Assembly (NCBI GenBank): GCA_963556695.1
Contig: CAUWAG010000006.1
Span: 4,278,001 to 4,342,000 of the forward strand
DNA length: 64,000 nt
Direction of reading: 5' to 3'
DNA from: Anthostomella pinea
Taxonomy: Eukaryota > Ascomycota > Sordariomycetes > Xylariales > Xylariaceae
In this document: piece by piece, positions 1-10,334 of the stretch
How the letters are laid out: each line of letters begins with the position of its first letter
How positions within the stretch are numbered: the stretch's first letter is position 1
The notes under the pieces: generated by a model
Database searches by the model: none
Seen by the model: only the letters and a program-made list of their open reading frames with translations
Told to the model about the DNA's origin: nothing
Translations under genes and position numbers: made by a program

Positions 1-215
1 ACCACTGTTGTACGTTAGAACCAGAAAATAATATATATACGATTGAACCTTTGCTGGTTTCCATCATCGTTCTTCATTATTCACTCATAAGTTCAATCAG
101 AATCACTGGAACTTCCCAAGGAAACTTTTCAGTGTAGACGCTAGTTCAAAGTTTCAACACATTCTACGCAGCAAATCGCGATACACAGCCCCTTAAACAA
201 AGCCCGGCCTCCAAT

Positions 216-1567
216 ATGGCAGACAGAACTATCACTATCATCGACGAGGTTACAACTATGACTAATGTTGTTACCGCTACTATCGACGTCCGCGACATCG
301 GTGCCATCAACATCAATGTCACTAACACGACTGTCATCCACAACACTATAGTCATGAGCAATATGCAAGTCTTCCCCCAGGCTCCCTCGCCGGCCACAGC
401 GAGCGCCCAGCTGACCTCCCGAGTGTCCCAGCACTTCCCGCCTCTACACCTGACCCGCGGCAGGATAGCGCGGCGCTCGACACTGACCTACGCATCAGGG
501 TACCCCCTTCCCGCCCTCGAAATCATCGCCGCGAGCTCCCTTCTCTCGCAATGGCGCCCAAACACCCCCTGGGCTTCCAACATCGCCGGGCCTCCGCAGG
601 AGAGAGAGTTGTCCCCAATGCCAGCACTCTAACCCTGGTCCCGCACTCCGTGGGCCACCCGCGCTGGGAGGCTGAGCAGCTCGCGACGTTCATCCGCGCA
701 AACGACCGGTACGCCAACGGCGCGACGCGCACCATCGTTCTGCTAGCGCGCCCGCACGAGCCGGAAGATCTGCACTGGGATCGCGTGGTCCGCAAGGTCC
801 CGAACAACTCAACGGATATCAACGGTGGATTGATGTTGACGTGGATATCCACACCACCTCAATCCACGAAGATCCCTGCAGCCTTGGCAACCAACTCAAC
901 GACGAGGCCTTCGTGGATTGATATGGATTGATATAGGTTGAGATCGAGATTTTAAATTTTTACCATATAAAAATTAAATCTTATGGTGGGTCGTGCTGGG
1001 GTATCCCGGACTTCCGAACGGGGTCTGGGAAATTTACTATGGTAATTGGTCATAGCATTATCAACCCACTTTTATCAATCAACTCAACGGAGAGCCCTTA
1101 TTGGTCAACGTCAATCAACTCAACTAGAAGATTTTCGGAAAGCTTGGCAAGCCACTCAACGAGACCCCCATATTGACGTGGATTGCGTGGAGGAGGCGGC
1201 GCTGATACAGATCGTGGCCAGCCTGGTGCAGCGACTTGTGCCGTACGTGCCTTATTCGTTCGACGTTGGTGCGGAGCCGCGATTCAGCCAGGAGGCATTC
1301 ATCAGGTTTGCGGACCCCGATCGTGATATCGGTGCTGGGCTAGACATGCTTGCCACCCTGCCTAGACTGGAGCTGGGGGGCAGGGAGCTGGTGCTGATTG
1401 TGGACTTTAGTGATGTTTGGCATACTGCCGAGACGACGTCGCTTGTGGAGAGGTTGAGGGCCATCCTGGGTCAGATTGCTGGCACGAATGGGGCGGTGCT
1501 GGTGCGGGTGGATGATGATGGGGAGACGCATTTTCGCGGGCCTTGGGGCTCCAGCGAGGGTGAGTAG
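216..1567 (+). pseudogene. Unrecognised protein gene interrupted by a MITE
   Basis: I do not recognise this protein. An ATG at 216 opens a Val/Thr-rich frame. From about 381 a second frame (Pro/Arg-rich, then a globular-looking part with PHEPEDLHWDR at its end) runs to about 788, so an intron with its acceptor near 380 is possible. The same frame resumes at 1181 (GAT codon) with VEEAALIQIVASLV and runs to the TAG at 1567. Between them lies a repeat that also occurs near 29-36 kb. The two GAT-containing 10-mers, 779-788 (GATCGCGTGG) and 1181-1190 (GATTGCGTGG), sit in the same reading phase, and removing one copy plus the insert gives a continuous frame. No known domain was recognised in either half. 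It is either a disrupted gene or a relic; coding status is inferred from codon phase only. Confidence 0.4.
793..1186 (+). mobile_element. hAT-like MITE, copy 1 (3' end truncated)
   Basis: Starts with CAAGGTCCCGAACAACTC (793-810), the same terminal inverted repeat seen at 29727 and at both ends of 28945-29384. The interior (for example CCTGCAGCCTTGGCAACC and TTATGGTGGGT) aligns throughout with those copies, and this copy is the least mutated. Similarity stops after GACGTGGATTG near 1184, so the last ~18 bp of the right terminal repeat are missing. Non-autonomous: no transposase frame. Confidence 0.65.
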
Positions 1568-2199
1568 TTGTGAGTCGATGAGTGCATATTCTGGAGTTCG
1601 CCCTGTCGAAAAGTTCCCTGAGTACATTGCAATTTGCCACAGAAGGCCATGGCCCCGAGAGAGTGACTTTCATTTCACCCCGCCAAGGACGCCGGCTGTA
1701 TGGGACCGATAGACTGTAAAAATAGCATAGATAGATCATAGGCCCTTGAGAGCATTATCCGTGAAACAATAAGTGCAGTATGAGCGTGACAGCGTTGTTG
1801 TTTTCAGGAAAAGGTCTATCGACTGTTTGTTGGTGGTAGAATACACTTAGATGCCCTGCGGGTGGGTCCCTGTACGACCCGACAGCGTGGCTGACCCCCA
1901 CATACCGCTTACATATACAGATGGATACTGCTCACAGCCCTCAATAAATTGTAATGGGTAAACTGTATGGGTTGTGTTGCGTGAATGGGAGCAACCGGTT
2001 CTCGGTGTGCATATGTCGCGACAGTCGGGCTCCATAACTTGCCCCCCTGAACCACACCAGGGAGCAATCAGACATCACTTGATAAAGGCAGGAAGCTTCA
2101 AGGATTGAAAGTCGCCGACGCTGCCAGAACACTGTCAGCACGATATTACGAAACCACGAGTGTATGATCGCTATGAATGCAGCCATCACTCAATTTTTC
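1568..2199. other. Intergenic, no gene seen
   Basis: Only short, unconvincing frames. The right part may hold the decayed 3' end of the laccase pseudogene on the minus strand. Confidence 0.5.
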
Positions 2200-3235
2200 G
2201 ACCATGTTCATACCCGGATCAAAGCTGAGGTCTCCCGTGTTGACCAGAAGGAGGCTCGGGTCGTTGAAGTTGACTCTGGCAGTGACATCCTACGTACGAC
2301 GCTAGATGTAACGTCAAAAGTGAGAGACTAAGAACCCACTCCAATTGACCAGAGGAAGTTGCCCGATGCATTTCTGAAAGCTTCAATATCCTTAATTCGA
2401 TTCCCTGACGGTTCGTGAAGCGCAATGAGGCAGATGGGTTTCGCGAGAGCCAAGTCATCATTGGCACACGTGCCAGGGTCGGGAACACCCCAGGCTGCGC
2501 TGTTCAGGAGCGCATCAGTATTGACACCTTCATAGTAGATGGCCGCAAGGGCTAATGGCTGATGACTTGTTGAGCAGGAGGCCCGCTCACTCCGGGTGTA
2601 CCATCCTCCCACGGTGTCCTTGTTTGGGGGAAGCGATGCCAGTGGATGGCTGTCCTCTCAGGCGGATCGTCCACGATGCTGTCGTGGACGTTCACCTCGT
2701 TGTAGTCCCCTCAGTTGGCCTCGATATTAGGCCTGGGGTATTGTCCGTTGACGAGTATCCCACTTTTGTTGTACCCATCGGGTGCAATGTAGCCGCGACT
2801 GATGTTGATGTCGTATGTCCGGGTAATTTTCGTTATATGGGCTGCAGAACGCGGGTTGTCTACCTCAGCTGTTCTGCTGCCCCAGGGAATAGCTGTCCCA
2901 TTGACCCAGCGGATGTTGTAGTCGCCTCCTTTGCCGACGATCCAAAGGGGGAGAGTTGGGGCAAGAAGAGTGCCCCCTAGTGATTTTCTACGCAACCTTG
3001 TTAGACGTCCGATGCCCAAACATGGATTTTCCAGAAGATAGATCGCCACTCACCGGTTCTGTGCTGTAGATGTTAGTGCTCCGGGCAAATGGTGGCATTT
3101 TTCGAAGAAAATAAAATCTTTGTGAACGCATGACTGGACGGCATCAACAAGCTTGCGATTAAGAGACATGAGAGTAACGAGTGTACGGAGCAATAACTGT
3201 GCCAGAACACCAAAGCGATATGAAAGAGGAAGCAA
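2200..3235 (-). pseudogene. Laccase / multicopper oxidase pseudogene
   Basis: Reading the minus strand, the segment at about 2925-2713 matches the start of the first cupredoxin domain of ascomycete laccases: RTYDINISRG, IAPDGYNKSGILVNGQ, PRPNIEAN. An in-frame TGA (2711-2713) follows where the family has Trp. The frame then continues to a copper-ligand HWH motif (about 2633-2645), but with Arg where HWHG is usual, and on to TPWEDGTPGVS. The middle of the protein is missing. A later piece resembles the linker before domain 3 (CANDDLALAKP, then NASGNFLW at about 2350), and VNFNDPSLLLVNTGD at about 2225-2290 looks like the domain-3 entry. The second type-3 copper motifs are not found. A hydrophobic N-terminal segment at 3235-3160 could be the old signal peptide. 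Intact laccases oxidise phenols outside the cell; this copy cannot make one. Confidence 0.7.
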
Positions 3236-4560
3236 TGCGCGGAACCGAGAGCAAGAAAGACGAGAGAGAGAACATCCTTAATGTAAGGAGTGATGGTATT
3301 GGAGTAGGGCTTGCATTTCCTGTTAACTGAGGAGCTCAGGGGCCACGGACCTGCACCTTCGAGACACTGTTGCGGCGAGACTTACGAACTATTCCAAACC
3401 TGACGCATGCCGTGTTCAGTGGCAAGAGCGAGATTCATGTTTTTCATTCAAGATCCCCTATGCTGTAGTGACGGAATGATGCATACGCGCCAGGTCGAGA
3501 TGTACAATAGAAGGTCATATCGAGGCCGTTGAAAGGTCAACCCGCAGCATCCATATCATCTCCACGTTGAAGCACTACCCGCGTAGACTTATTACATGCG
3601 AACCGAGGGATCATGAGCAACTAGGTATTAGGGTGGCTGCAAATTAACCTTCCAACGGCTGTGCATATGAGTCTGCTGCGTGATCCTGGACTTGGACCAA
3701 TGTGGCCAGGGAGACAAGTTTCGGGGCGGATCCTCCGGGGACTTATTCGTTAGTGGACACGTATCCGGTTGAGGCGAGAAAGACAACGATCGACATCGGG
3801 GCGCTTGATACCAGTAGTTGCTTGTACTTGTTTCTCACCTCAGTGAGCCGTGGTGTCGTGTGCGTGTTTCCCCAGCTGTGGCTTGAGCTACGTGATGTCC
3901 TCGGAGGTTTGCTAAAAACAGGCTGTTGGGAGGCGAAACGAAGGATTGTACCGTTGACACGGCAGATGAGATACTCCTCCATCCTTCGACAAGGGCCATT
4001 AGCAGTAAAGGGTGTCTGCACATACATGCAGCTCCATTGACAAGCTTCATTGACAATCACCAATAGACTGAGCATATTGGGCATGTAGACAACACAATCA
4101 ACTGTTCCTTCGGTATGCTGTTTGGGTTTTTGGGTATTGAGACTGACCAGATGCGCCGGACCTGATTCTACTCCTCTGATTTGAGACTGCCTCTGAGCTA
4201 GTGTATACCGACTGAGCTGGCGGGGTTAACAACGGTCGTGGACATCATGTCCCATTCGAACGCCACAATATGTACAGAATATCAATACATTTATATGACC
4301 GCAAGCAGAACCTGCGGTTCAGGTCAGAAGTGAGTTGAGCTAATCCAAGCCAAGAGAGCAGGGTCTCGACATCTCTCTTCGAAGTCGGGGTGGTGTATCA
4401 ATGGCGCGTCAGTCTGATTTGTAGAATCGATCGGAGGGTCGTGCTATCAACAGCTGATGAGGAGGGCACATATGATGATGTGCAGCCAGCGAATTCGTGG
4501 GCGAGGCGACCCAGGTATATCCGCGTTGTCCTTCACGATTACGCATCGTGCTCGTAAGAG
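3236..4560. other. Intergenic, no supported gene
   Basis: Open frames on both strands around 3700-4080 overlap each other, show no recognisable motif and no credible splice structure. Nothing further was identified. Confidence 0.5.
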
Positions 4561-5142
4561 TTATTCGTCGCGCGGTCGGTAGGCGCGGTTTGCCGCCATG
4601 ATATAGGGTCGTCTTTGAGCTCGCGCAAAGGCTTCGACGGCAATAGGAGACGCATCGGTTCTGATGACACTGCCAATCGACATGAAAAAGCTTTCCCAGC
4701 AGAGGTTAGTCTGGGTCATGGTGGCGCAAACGAAGTAGGTAGCCATGTGCGCACTCACCCGAACGTGGCACCAGATCCAGCCATGTATTGACCCAATGTT
4801 CTCATGATGCCGTGCGTTCCAGCGCCGTATCTGAAGATATTGACAGTCCCTGTCGGAACGTCGTTAGGACCGCTCACAGCTCGGCTGGGATGGGGAAGGA
4901 GGAAGCGAGCGCACCGAATATGAAGCCGATTATCACGCCGACAGCTGTAGTGATGGTCAGCATTGCTTGACTCTCCCAGAGCATCTAGATGCACATACTT
5001 CCACCCATCATGGCACCCATTTTCACTACAACCCCACGTCAGCCATGTCTAAAACCCTACACAACGAGAAGTCATGGTGAAGCAAACATTTGTCGACGGT
5101 GGATGGGCCCACGGGTCCCCGGTTCGCTGGCATAGGCGGCAT
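4561..5142 (-). CDS. MGR2: Mgr2/ROMO1-family TIM23 subunit, 5 exons
   Basis: Small inner-mitochondrial-membrane protein of the ROMO1/Mgr2 family. In yeast Mgr2 is part of the TIM23 translocase and controls lateral release of preproteins. Exons on the minus strand: 5142-5088, 5025-4999, 4944-4915, 4849-4759, 4690-4561. All introns are GT..AG and phases agree, giving 110 residues. Visible family features: MPPMP start, GPSTVDK, KMGAMMGG (about residues 20-27), first Gly-rich TM with IGFIFG, NIFRYGAG, then MRTLGQYM and a second TM containing GATFGFFMSIGSVIR, and a short basic tail ending RPRDE. The start is the ATG at 5140-5142, because it gives the conserved MPPMP N-terminus. Exons of 27 and 30 nt make this gene easy to miss. 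It is divergent from the FHA gene at 6310. Confidence 0.9.
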
Positions 5143-6309
5143 GATGGAAGCGTTGCTCGAAGGCGCTGACGATAGTCGGGCAAGTTGCTTGTCGGTTGAA
5201 GCACTATGCAAGTCAACGTCGCGTGTAGTCTGAGCGGATGACGATGATGGTCTGATGGCGGCGTGATGCGACAGTGATGCGACAAACAGACGGACAATGA
5301 ATTGGGAGGGGAGGATTTATTAGTGGTCGGGTGGATCCGAGCTCTCTCCAGGTCTTGGCGCGGCTGAAGCGGGCCTGGCCTTTCGGCTTCGAGTCCCAGG
5401 TCTTGCCCAGGTCTGTGTGTCTTGCAATCGTGTGTGCAGGTGGTCCAAGCGTCCGCCTGGATTGAACTTAATGTACTTCCTTAACCCGGAAACTCGTTTA
5501 GACGCTGAACGGTTATATGCACACGTGAAGCTACAGAATTCGGGCCATTTCAAACCACCGTTATTCGCGTAAATATAAATACTGTAAGATCCAGCCATTA
5601 GATGACTGATCGTGAGCACCACCATCTGAAAAGTGGTAATTCCAGCGTGACAGAAAGGGGTTTGCACCGCGCGCATCTAGGCCTAGGTAAGGTACTTAAG
5701 GTACATGTACCTTAGATACTGCAGTACTTGCATATACCGGGCGACCGCCAATGAGATGCGGCTCCGCGCAGCAACAATTGCACAAGTCGCCACGCTAAGA
5801 GGCGCTTAGGACCACGCATCTTGATGAAATCTCAATGAACAACCTCCTCCACACTCGATCACAGTAACTATTCTACTCAGCATCGCGACTTTGTCTTAGA
5901 ACACTCGTCTGGATACCCCGGCATCAATCCCTCGGTACGTTTCCAGCCCTTTTTGACCGTTGCCACTGTCTGAATCATCTCGCTCCGCCCCCTTGCGACC
6001 GTTCCACGACGGCACATGTCCACCGCGAAACCTCTCCATTCAACTGGCCCCTTTCGCTGACCACCGGCTTCGACCACAGGTCACCTCCACGTTAGCGGCA
6101 TCTCCGACGAGCGACTCATCCTTGGCTTCCGATATTGAACTCCGCATTGACAGCGCGCCTACAAGACTCCTTTCAACCCTTCGCGCATATGGTAGAGAAG
6201 ATCGGACGAGCCGAAACCGCGACCCGACTGCCGCGATTTCTCCATCGGCATACCTGCTAAACCTGTATACCTCTTTCCCATCTCCCCGGCCACTGTGCCA
6301 GTCTCCCCC
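5143..6309. promoter_or_regulatory. Divergent intergenic region MGR2 / FHA gene
   Basis: Shared upstream region of two divergent genes. It contains the 16-bp perfect palindrome AAGGTACATGTACCTT (5698-5713) and neighbouring CCTAGGTA/GGTACTTAAGG steps. The stretch before 6310 is C/T-rich, as in many fungal 5' leaders. No TATA box was convincing. Confidence 0.4.
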
Positions 6310-8658
6310 ATGACGGCAGTTGCGAGCCCGCCCACCTTCACCCAGCATAACCGGCCGGCCTGGGGTATGAACGGGATGAATCGTGGTGGACCTGGCGCTC
6401 AGATTATGAACCCCGACGAGCTCAACCGAATGTTTATGCCCCGGAAAAGCCTCCAAAGGAACAACTCTTCGTCCTCGCTCTCCTCCAACTCCTCCACGTC
6501 GTCCACCTCGACTGTTGCTACTTCCAACTCCCAGACGAATGGCGCCTCCCCCATGTCAGCATCGGGGGATTTGAGCTCATGGCCCAACGCCGCAGCTACC
6601 GCCCAGCGGAAACGTCCCCAAGCCAAGGCACCGTGGCCAGCATCGAAACAAGACGCCCAAACAGATTTCGCGAGGATGTCGGCTGGGCGTCCGCAGTTGG
6701 TTAATGGGCTAAATGGGTCTGCGATGCATTCAGCTTCGCCCGTTGTACCCTCTCAGGCTCTGATGGCTGCGCAACAGGCCATGCCTCGCCCCATGACGGA
6801 GTCCATACCTACCGGGAACCAGCCCGTTCTTTATCTTTTGTCCCTCAACGGAACATTTGAGCGCAAGACCATATCCGTACCATTCTCCCCTGATACCCTT
6901 AGGATCGGTCGTCAGACGAATGTGAAAACGGTACCCACACCTATCAACGGGTTCTTCGACTCCAAGGTGCTCTCACGTCAACATGCTGAAATATGGGCCG
7001 ATCGGCAAGGAAAGATCTGGATTCGGGACGTCAAATCTTCCAACGGCACCTTCGTGAATGGAACACGACTATCCCAGGAGAACCGTGAATCCGAGCCCCA
7101 TGAGCTGCAGACTGGAGACCACTTGGAACTGGGAATCGATATCGTCAGCGAAGACCAGAAGACTGTCGTACACCACAAGGTTGCAGCCAAGGTGGAACAT
7201 TCGGGATTCTTGAACGCGTCGAGTAATCTGCTCGATGTGAACTTCGGCGATCTCGACCCAACAAACGGCTCAATGATCATGATGGGGCCGCAAGGTGCTG
7301 TGCCCGCCAGGCAGCGGAATGGTAGTCAAGCGTCCATGGCCAGCAATGGGCGAATTATTCAAGGCGGCGCTATGATGGGCCCGCAAGCCAACTGCATGGG
7401 TCACCAACGAGGTTTCTTCTTTTCGCCAATCAGCACCGAACAGATCGTCAAAAGGCTTCAGGTATGTCATATATGCCTATGTTCAAATGCGCACATCTAA
7501 CCCTACTTGTAGCAAGAGATGCGGAGTGCACGTCTCCAGTCCCAAGACCTCGGACGAACTGGTCATTTCGTCCAAGCTCTACTTTCCAAAGAAGAGATCA
7601 AGGACCTGGAGAAGCCAGAGGTTGCCGAGCCACCGAAAGCAAACATGGTCAACGGCAACGGGATGTCATTCAGATCAGATAACAAGACCAGGTTTTCCGA
7701 TCCACCCGCACCCCCACCACAGCAGCCTCTGCCCGAGAAACCCGATGTACCCTCGTTGAAACGAGGTATTACTGAACGAGCCAAACCCAACGCTCAAAGC
7801 ATTTCCCCAATCCGTCAAGATGGGAATGTGAGTCAGATCCTGCAACTGACGGAGGCCCTGAACACTGCGAGGCGTGAGATAGAAACTCAAACTTCGCGTA
7901 TGCGCGATCTTGAAGAGATGCTACAGAAGGAACGGCAAGCCCGTGAACTCGCAGAAGAGTTGGCCAGGAGGTTGGAAGATTCAGCCGCGGCAAACACGAA
8001 CGGTGCTCCTGTGAAGCTAAATGGTGAGGAAGCGGCTCTGGAGGCGGCCTTCGAGCCTCCTGCGGATGAAGCAGGTTCTCCCGATCCCGATACTCCGACA
8101 AACGACGTGGCCAAGGATGCGCCAACTGATACCGAGGTTATTGAAACATCAGCGACACAGCTACATGCACAAATTGAAACCATGGTATCAGAGATGAAGG
8201 ATCTCCGACAACAGCTGGAGAATTTCAAGCAAAGAACAGAGACGGCCGAGGCAGAAAGGGATGCGGATCGCAAGAGCTTGGCGGGTATGGCACTGCAAAT
8301 TCGGAAAGATGCCGAAGTGAGAGAAGCCGCCGCTCGGGAAAAGACACTCGCAGATGCTCGCGCCGCGAAAACCCTCGACAATCAGCGCGAATCGTCACAG
8401 AAATCCTCCACCATGGTCAGCACACCATCTTCGGGCTCAAGCCAGGGTCAAACGGTGCCAGGCGAGTCCAATGATCAACCAACGCTATCACGAGCCAACA
8501 CCATAACACCGGATTCAGCACCAGCCGGCATGCTAACGCACGAGCAAACTCTGGCCGACAGCATACCATATGCATCAATGATAGGCGTGGTGATACTTGG
8601 TATGGGCTTGATGGCGTATATCAACGGGTGGCAACCTCAACCACGGGTGGAGAGATGA
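6310..8658 (+). CDS. FHA-domain tail-anchored coiled-coil protein (SLMAP/PRO45/Far9-10-like)
   Basis: Two exons, 6310-7461 and 7513-8658, with a 51-bp GTATGT..TTGTAG intron, give about 765 residues. The start is the ATG at 6310. The N-terminus is Ser/Thr/Asn-rich and low in complexity. An FHA domain follows at about residues 175-280, with the hallmark LRIGR, SRQHAEIW and SSNGTFVNG motifs. Next are a Pro-rich linker, a long coiled coil (LTEALNTARREIETQTSRM..., and later MVSEMKDLRQQLENFKQR), and a single C-terminal hydrophobic segment (YASMIGVVILGMGLMAYING) followed by about 10 residues: a tail anchor. This architecture is that of the STRIPAK component SLMAP and its fungal relatives (Sordaria PRO45, yeast Far9/Vps64 and Far10), which sit on ER or nuclear-envelope membranes and bind phospho-Thr partners. 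Orthology within that group is inferred from architecture. Confidence 0.85.
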
Positions 8659-10334
8659 CTGGAACTCATCTTATCACTCGCAAAATTCCCATCCGGTCCA
8701 TAAGTCGGGACTACCTCTTCCCAACTAAATGGACAATTTTCCACACATACGGACGACTACTTTTCTTTTGTGACTATTCTATATGAGCCTGCAGAACTCA
8801 GATGTGGAAAAGGCCACTCTTGTAACAAGACCTCTGCGGTGGCGGCGTTGCGGTAGCGCATCATGATTTTTGTACGGCTAGGTTATGTCTACGGGCAGCT
8901 TTCCTCAAATTTCCGACTCGCAGTGTTCAATACTGCAGTCATGTTTGTCCCGTTGTTTGCAATAGGCTGCGGGCCGTGGGCGAGTCGGAACCCCGGCCAT
9001 GGAATACAATCAACTTTATGAGGATCAAAACATGGACTATGGCGTCCTAGGTACATCTACATATTTGGTGTCATGGGAGTCGACGGCCGTGGATACGATG
9101 CATTGTACCTTCAGAAACGAATCACACAATCTGTTTGCATAGGGACTCTACAGGCAACATGTTTCATTTCCACTGCGCGCGTAGATGCTCGAGTGTATGC
9201 CTTGCTCTCTTGAATCAAACCTAGGAAATGATACTTCCGTCCTCCACCCTGTCGTGAATCGCAGTCGGCCTGCATCATTGCTTACTTATATGCTAGGTAG
9301 GGTGTGCTTCGCTATAGAAGACCATTTATCCCTTAAACAAGTGCGTTCAACAGGATACGTGTAATACTGTGGAAGATGTCCAAAGAGCAGACCTCTAATC
9401 CCTCTCCGTCCGCGGACCTCGAGGGCCCTTCCTGATGGGACTCAAACAGTGGAATAATCACCACGGAATAAGCAATTATATATTATTGAATCATGCCTTA
9501 CGCTTATTCCAGTGTGGTTATTTCACAGATGAACAAGATTTCCTGAATCTGCAAGACCTTGAAACGGGGTGTGCGAAGACTTCTAAGGGTTCAGTGTACT
9601 CGAATTGGATGCACTATTTATTTCACTCCGTGTTAGAATACCGGCGCACCCCACCATATAATTTACCCCGCCAACGCGTACCCCGAGTTAAAAGCAAGCC
9701 GATTTTTTCCTAGTTTAAAACCTGGCACCTGGCAGCCGTGGCCTTCTGCAACCACCCGCCCACACCATCTCAACTCCACTCGTCGCCCTTTTCCGTCTCT
9801 CCCCATTCAACACATGAGCACCCGCGCCTCAACACCACCAGAGATCTTGAGAGCCATCTCAAACGGTCTGATTGGGTGTGGTGCCATCTGAAGGTATACC
9901 CACGCAAAAATCTGCTGCACTAACCCGCGTGCCTGTAGTTGATGCTCAAGGTACTACCTAACTTCGGTGAGCCGTCAGTTATCACGGACGACCTGTCGAA
10001 GGGCAGGATCCAGGCTCTACTTGTCCCCAATCCCCCCTCTCGTTACCATTCCCTTCCCTTGACTGCAATTCGATACCCAATCTGTTTTCGCGCGTTTGTC
10101 CCAGTTCCTGTGTAGCCACTGGACTTGGGTGATTCCTTCTCTCCACCATCTTCCTCCTCCCGAGACCCAACGCGGATCTAGCCTCGAGGTCTCAAGCGGA
10201 ACCACGAAAAGAACCCTTCTCAGTAGCTCTGGTATCTTTGTCCAGAAGTTTGTCCAGGACTTTCACCTGTCATCCTCGTGATTTCACGCTCGTTGCACCA
10301 TTCCCCACACCACCAGCTACATGTATGGATCATC
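8659..10334. other. Intergenic with a MITE relic
   Basis: No gene is supported. It contains the foldback repeat relic at 9449-9596 and a C/T-rich leader before 10335. Confidence 0.5.
9449..9596 (+). mobile_element. Mariner-like MITE relic (copy A)
   Basis: Contains the same internal foldback as the element at 17366-17579: GGAATAAGC ... GCTTATTCC with flanking TGGAATAATCACC / GGTTATTTCA. It ends in the same terminal segment, GGGTTCAGTG followed by TA (9597-9598). The left terminal repeat is not recognisable, so this copy is truncated or diverged. Confidence 0.55.

Noticed and set aside
2555..2980. 141-codon plus-strand frame
   Set aside because: It is the shadow of the laccase pseudogene on the minus strand, which has clear family motifs.
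3702..4084. Overlapping ~112-codon frames on both strands
   Set aside because: No motif, splice context or recognisable start; both cannot be real and neither is supported.
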